Source: Streptomyces sp. NBC_00457 (GTDB taxonomy: Bacteria; Actinomycetota; Actinomycetes; Streptomycetales; Streptomycetaceae). Taken from it: a DNA stretch of 64,000 nt. Shown here piece after piece: positions 60,428-64,000 of the stretch. The stretch spans positions 186,001 to 250,000 of the forward strand of contig NZ_CP107905.1 of NCBI RefSeq assembly GCF_036014015.1. Reading direction: 5' to 3'. A program made the position numbers and the translations under genes. Positions within the stretch are counted from its first letter, which is position 1, and every line of letters starts with the position of its first letter. Below the pieces are notes generated by a model. It was not told the DNA's origin, did not search any database, and worked only from the letters and a program-made list of their open reading frames with translations.

Positions 60428-62185
60428 TCAGTGCGGTTCCTGGTCCGGCTCCCGCTCCTCGCCGGCGGCCTGCCTGCCGGTGTCCAGGGGCCCGCCTGCC
60501 GACGGGCCGTGTCCGTTGGACGAGCCGTGTCCGTTGGACGGGCCATGTCCGCCCGGCGAGTGGCCGGAGTGTTCCAGGGCGTGCCGCATGTCCTGCGGTG
60601 TCGGCTGCGGGATCTGGTTGCCGTACAGCCAGCGGCTGAGCCGGTGGCGCAGCATCTCCTTGCGGGCCTGCGGGTTGGGCACGCCGCCGTTCTCCGGTGC
60701 GGGGGCCGGCACTGTCTCGCGCACCTCCTTGGACAGCAGGGTGTAGGCCTGGGGGCGGTCGAGGGGCGCGTGGACCTCGACGAACTCGCCGTGCGGCAGC
60801 CTTCTGATCTTTCCGGTCTCGCGGCCGTGCAGGAGCTTGTCGCGGTCGCGGCGTTGCAGGCCGAGGCAGATCCGCCGGGTGAGGACGTAGGTCAGTGCCG
60901 GGACGACGAAGAATCCGATCCGCACCGCCCAGGTGATCTGGTTCAGGGACAGATGGAAGCGTTCGGCCAGGACGTCGTTGGCGCCGCCGAAGAACAGCAC
61001 CAGGTAGAGGGCGACGAAGGCGCAGCCGAACGCGGTGCGGGTGGGGTGGTCGCGGGGGCGGTCCAGGAGGTGGTGTTCGCGTCTGTCGCCGGTGACCCAG
61101 GCTTCCAGGAACGGCCACAGGGCGATCACCGCCATCATGACGGTGGGCAGGATGACGGCCGGCAGCAGGACGCCCATGTTGACGGTGTAGCCGCCCGGGA
61201 CGACGAACTCCCAGGCGGGCATGGCCCGCAGGGCGCCCTCGAGGAAGCCCATGTACCAGTCGGGCTGGGAGCCCTGGGAGATCTGGTCGGCGCGGTAGGG
61301 GCCGTAGGTCCACACGGGGTTGATCTGGGCGATGCCGGCCATCAGCGCGAGCACGCCGAACACGAGGAAGAAGAACCCGCCGGCCTTGCCCGCGTACACC
61401 GGCATCAGGGGCTGGCCGACGACGTTCTTCTCGGTGCGGCCCGGTCCCCGGAACTGGGTGTGCTTGTGGTAGAAGACGTAGATCAGGTGGACGGTGACCA
61501 GGGCGACGATGATGCCCGGGATCAGCAGGATGTGGAAGCTGTAGAACCGGGGAATGATGTCGTGTCCCGGGTATTCGCCGCCGAACAGGAACAGCGTCAG
61601 ATAGGTCCCGACCACCGGGATGGCGAGCGTGACGCCTTCGGCGATGCGCAGACCGGTGCCCGAGAGCAGGTCGTCGGGGAGCGAGTACCCGACGAAGCCC
61701 TCCAGGGTGACCAGCACGAGCAGCGTGAAGCCGATCAGCCAGTTGGCCTCGCGCGGCCTGCGGAACGATCCGGTCAGGAAGTGCCGCAGCGTGTGGATGC
61801 ACAGCGCACCGATCATGACCAGCGCCGACCAGTGGTGCAGCTGGCGGATGAACAGGCCGCCGCGCACGTCGAAGCTGATGCGCAGGGTGGAGGCGTAGGC
61901 CTGGGACATCGGGATGCCGTGCAGCGCTTCGTGTGACCCGTGGTAGACGGTCTCGGTCATGCTCGGGTCGAAGAACATGGTGAGCCAGGTACCGGTGAGA
62001 AGCAGGACGATGAAGCTGTAGAGCGCTATCTCGCCGAACATGAACGACCAGTGGTCGGGAAAGACCTTGCGGATCAGGAACCGGAAGTTGTAGATCCCGA
62101 GCCGCGAGTCCGTCCAGTCGGCGATGCGCTCGCCCGCCGGCGGTGTGGTGCGCCCCGTGTGCGGCGCCCTTTCGGTCGTGCTCAT
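60428..62185 (-). CDS. qcrB: cytochrome b subunit of the bc1 complex, extra stand-alone QcrB paralogue
   Basis: 585 residues resembling actinobacterial QcrB, the quinol-oxidising membrane subunit of the bcc-aa3 supercomplex. Heme-b ligands are present: His117 and His131 in helix B, His218 and His233 in helix D. The quinol-site QPDWYMGF motif and SLPDDLLSGTG are conserved. The C-terminal 60 residues are a Gly/Ser/His-rich tail (repeated NGHG) instead of the usual end. The housekeeping gene lies in qcrCAB with cox genes; here no qcrA, qcrC or cox gene is adjacent. A duplicated target beside a quinone-product cluster suggests self-resistance (inference). Confidence 0.92.
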   Translation of the reverse strand: MSTTERAPHTGRTTPPAGERIADWTDSRLGIYNFRFLIRKVFPDHWSFMFGEIALYSFIVLLLTGTWLTMFFDPSMTETVYHGSHEALHGIPMSQAYASTLRISFDVRGGLFIRQLHHWSALVMIGALCIHTLRHFLTGSFRRPREANWLIGFTLLVLVTLEGFVGYSLPDDLLSGTGLRIAEGVTLAIPVVGTYLTLFLFGGEYPGHDIIPRFYSFHILLIPGIIVALVTVHLIYVFYHKHTQFRGPGRTEKNVVGQPLMPVYAGKAGGFFFLVFGVLALMAGIAQINPVWTYGPYRADQISQGSQPDWYMGFLEGALRAMPAWEFVVPGGYTVNMGVLLPAVILPTVMMAVIALWPFLEAWVTGDRREHHLLDRPRDHPTRTAFGCAFVALYLVLFFGGANDVLAERFHLSLNQITWAVRIGFFVVPALTYVLTRRICLGLQRRDRDKLLHGRETGKIRRLPHGEFVEVHAPLDRPQAYTLLSKEVRETVPAPAPENGGVPNPQARKEMLRHRLSRWLYGNQIPQPTPQDMRHALEHSGHSPGGHGPSNGHGSSNGHGPSAGGPLDTGRQAAGEEREPDQEPH

Positions 62186-62576
62186 ACCCGCGCGCCCTCC
62201 CCCCGCCGCTCGGCCGTCACAGGCACACCCCGTCCGGCCGGTGAACGGCCGGGGGCGGGGGCGGCCTGCGCGGCGTCAGCGGGCCCGTGCCCTGGAGCGG
62301 GTGAAACGCTATCCACGGGCGACCGGGCCGAACAACCGCGCTCAAGTCATACTCAAGTGGCAACTCAAGTGATTCTTGAGCGAGTTGTGGGACGTGCGAG
62401 GACGAGTCGGCCTTCCCGGTAGGCAACAGGCCCGGTTTTTCAGCCCGTTGGGTGGTGGGCGATCGCTCGTGGCCGCTCAAGTGAGCTGCTGCGTCGGACA
62501 GTTGCCTCACCTCTGCCATGCGGCGAGCGTATGACCGTGCTTTATCGGCCCGCGACGGCGCCGACGCGCCACAGGC
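62186..62576. other. region upstream of the qcrB-like gene
   Basis: 391 bases containing the heptad repeats at 62341-62380 and one more CTCAAGT at about 62.47 kb. No gene is supported. Confidence 0.5.
62341..62380. promoter_or_regulatory. direct heptad repeats, SARP-site-like
   Basis: CTCAAGT occurs at 62341, 62352 and 62364 (periods 11 and 12) followed by CTTGAG at 62375. Direct heptads with a helical-turn period are how Streptomyces antibiotic regulatory proteins bind. They lie about 160-195 bases upstream of the qcrB-like gene. No SARP gene is in the window. Confidence 0.6.
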
Positions 62577-64000
62577 TCAAAAGCGGCGTACGCGCGGCGT
62601 GCTCACGGCCGCTGCCGGCCGGCCGGCGGCGGGGGCGGGCGTGGCCGGGGTGGCGGGACGGCGCGGGCGTGCCTGGGGGCCGTGGGTGACGCTGGACGGC
62701 GTCGCGGGCGGCGTGTCACGGCGGGGGCGCAGCGCCGCCCGCAGCGCGCGCGGGCGCAGGGCGGCGGGCGGGGCGAGGCTCTGCTGCAGGTGGAGCAGCA
62801 GGGCCGCCGCGTGCGGGTCGGTGGTCGCGGCGGCCGCGAGCCGGGACGCGTAGCGCCGGCCGAGCCGGGCGCGCAGGGTGGCCGGCGGGTCCTGGCCGGT
62901 GTCCGCCGGGCCCAGGGTGCGGGCGCTCGCCTGCCAGGCGGGGGCGAGGCGGTGGGCCAGGGCCCGGCGCAGGCGGTGGCTGATGCCGACCGCGGTGCCG
63001 TGCGCGGCGAGCAGGTGGTCCAGGACGAGAGCGCCCTGCACGGCGAGGGTCATGCCGTGGCCGTGGGCCGGGTCCAGGGTGGCGAGGGCGTCGCCGACCA
63101 CGAGGAACTGGTCGGGCCAGCGGCGCAGCTTCTCGTAGTGGCGCCAGCGCTGCCCGGTGCGGCTGCAGCCGTAGACGGGGCCGAGTGGGGTGGCCGCCTC
63201 GATGAGGTCGCGCAGCAGCGGGTGGCGCAGGTTGCCTGCGGCGCGCACCAGTGCCGCGTGGCTGGTGGGCGGCGGTGTGCCGTCGCCGGTGCTCAGCGAC
63301 ACCGACCAGCGGCCGCCTTCGACGGGGTGCAGCATGCCCTGGCGCGGGTCGCCGGGCGCGGCCATGAGCACCAGGCTGGTGAAGTCGGCGACGTGGCCGA
63401 CCGGCGCCGCGAACAGGGTGGTGGCGTACGCGGTCCCGGCGCCGGCCACGGATTCGGCGGGCGGGTCGTAGCCGAGCTCGGCGAGCCATTGCGGGGCGCG
63501 GGAGCCTTGTCCGGAGGCGTCCACCACGAACTCGGCCGGCAGCAGGCGCCGGGGCGTCCAGCCGCCCGGGGCCGTGCGGTCCCGGCCGCGTGCCCAGACG
63601 CCGGTGACGGTGTCCTGGCGGCCGCCCTGCAGGGCGACGACCTCGTGCTGCGGCAGGAAGGTCACCCTGGGGTCGGCGCGCAGCCGGGCGCGTATGGCCG
63701 CGTCGATGAGGTCGCGGCCGGCGCTGTACATCGACAGGCCCGCGTCGAAGCGGGGCAGCCAGCCGGCCGGGCCGAGCAGCAGCATGTCCTTCGGGATGCG
63801 GACGTGGACGGCTCCGGCGCGGGTGAGGTCACCGCGGATGCCGGGGAACAGTTCCTCCAGGCCCTGGTGGGCGGCGGTCATGAGGCTGTGGGTGTGCCGT
63901 GCCTGGGGTACGCCGCGGCGGCGGCCCGCTCCGGTGGGCAGCCAGTCGCGCTCGATCACGGTGACGTGGTCCATGAAGTTGGCCAGGGCCCGCGCCGCGG
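62577..64000 (-). CDS. FAD-dependent monooxygenase/oxidoreductase (5' part beyond window)
   Basis: About 474 residues are visible; the frame continues past 64000 (upstream codons read AARALANF), so the GxGxxG start of the FAD fold is missing from view. Visible marks: VIERDWLPTGAGRRRGVPQARHTHSL (flavin fold of the halogenase/hydroxylase group), FVVDASGQGSRAPQWL and FLVVGDALATLDPAHGHGMTLAVQGA, the GD motif binding FAD. The C-terminal 70 residues are Pro/Ala/Arg-rich. It could hydroxylate the naphthoquinone core, but may equally be unrelated. Confidence 0.85.
   Translation of the reverse strand, partial: AARALANFMDHVTVIERDWLPTGAGRRRGVPQARHTHSLMTAAHQGLEELFPGIRGDLTRAGAVHVRIPKDMLLLGPAGWLPRFDAGLSMYSAGRDLIDAAIRARLRADPRVTFLPQHEVVALQGGRQDTVTGVWARGRDRTAPGGWTPRRLLPAEFVVDASGQGSRAPQWLAELGYDPPAESVAGAGTAYATTLFAAPVGHVADFTSLVLMAAPGDPRQGMLHPVEGGRWSVSLSTGDGTPPPTSHAALVRAAGNLRHPLLRDLIEAATPLGPVYGCSRTGQRWRHYEKLRRWPDQFLVVGDALATLDPAHGHGMTLAVQGALVLDHLLAAHGTAVGISHRLRRALAHRLAPAWQASARTLGPADTGQDPPATLRARLGRRYASRLAAAATTDPHAAALLLHLQQSLAPPAALRPRALRAALRPRRDTPPATPSSVTHGPQARPRRPATPATPAPAAGRPAAAVSTPRVRRF

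Noticed and set aside
58923..61802. A 959-codon frame on the minus strand
   Set aside because: It overlaps the Bcr/CflA MFS gene antisense and the qcrB-like gene out of frame, and reads as low-complexity Arg/Pro/Ala. The qcrB and DUF3099 frames explain the region.

Overview
The window is GC-rich (about 70% by eye) and has actinomycete coding habits: GTG and TTG starts, GGAGG ribosome sites, ECF41-type sigma factors, DUF3099 and DUF5701 proteins, mycothiol-type DinB proteins and F420-type oxidoreductases. It most resembles a Streptomyces chromosome, probably an accessory or arm region, because transposon remnants and pseudogenes are frequent. No rRNA, tRNA or CRISPR array was recognised.

Left part (1-11 kb). 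An MFS pump cut by the window edge is followed by an HxlR regulator and a leftward run of redox genes: an ABC1/UbiB kinase-like protein, an AhpD-like protein, a short-chain dehydrogenase and a styrene/indole monooxygenase-like flavoprotein. A DinB/SCP2 protein is divergent from this run. Next come two small membrane proteins, a decayed ISAzo13 transposase and an LLM-class oxidoreductase.

Acquired island (11-25 kb). Between 11.8 and 15.5 kb, visibly less GC-rich DNA holds a Fe-S PD-(D/E)XK nuclease, a PIN-like protein and a convergent XRE-ImmA metallopeptidase. After it lies a graveyard of broken IS3 and IS630 elements, a truncated MerR gene, a shattered sigma-factor gene, and an AraC gene coupled to a TetR gene that has lost its DNA-binding domain. 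An operon-like group follows (extended SDR, DinB protein, stand-alone ketosynthase with an altered active site), then a broken NAD-dependent DNA ligase. A 45-bp imperfect repeat occurs at 11.16 and 19.19 kb.

Middle (24.6-36.6 kb). This part has a PNPOx-family protein, a ribbon-helix-helix/Fic-like toxin-antitoxin pair, a frameshifted DUF4097 gene, GtrA, DUF5701, a family of ECF41-like sigma factors (two intact but internally shortened, two decayed), a NarL-type response regulator, an NDH-2-like flavoprotein and a TnpB-like RuvC nuclease gene.

Meroterpenoid cluster (about 37-64 kb). Leftward genes encode 1,3,6,8-tetrahydroxynaphthalene synthase (rppA), a MomA-like cupin, a PLP aminotransferase, an adenylate-forming enzyme, a polyprenyl diphosphate synthase, three NphB-type ABBA aromatic prenyltransferases, a P450 and two vanadium haloperoxidases. 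This set matches the logic of napyradiomycin, furaquinocin, naphterpin and marinone biosynthesis: a type III PKS makes a naphthol, it is oxidised to a flaviolin-type quinone and aminated, then prenylated, and haloperoxidases halogenate or rearrange it. Two MFS pumps (one coupled to a TetR gene) and a stand-alone second copy of the cytochrome bc1 subunit QcrB are candidate self-protection genes. A promoter-like module recurs upstream of rppA and two prenyltransferase genes. The two haloperoxidase genes share a second type of promoter, a long leader and a terminator, which indicates duplication of whole transcription units.
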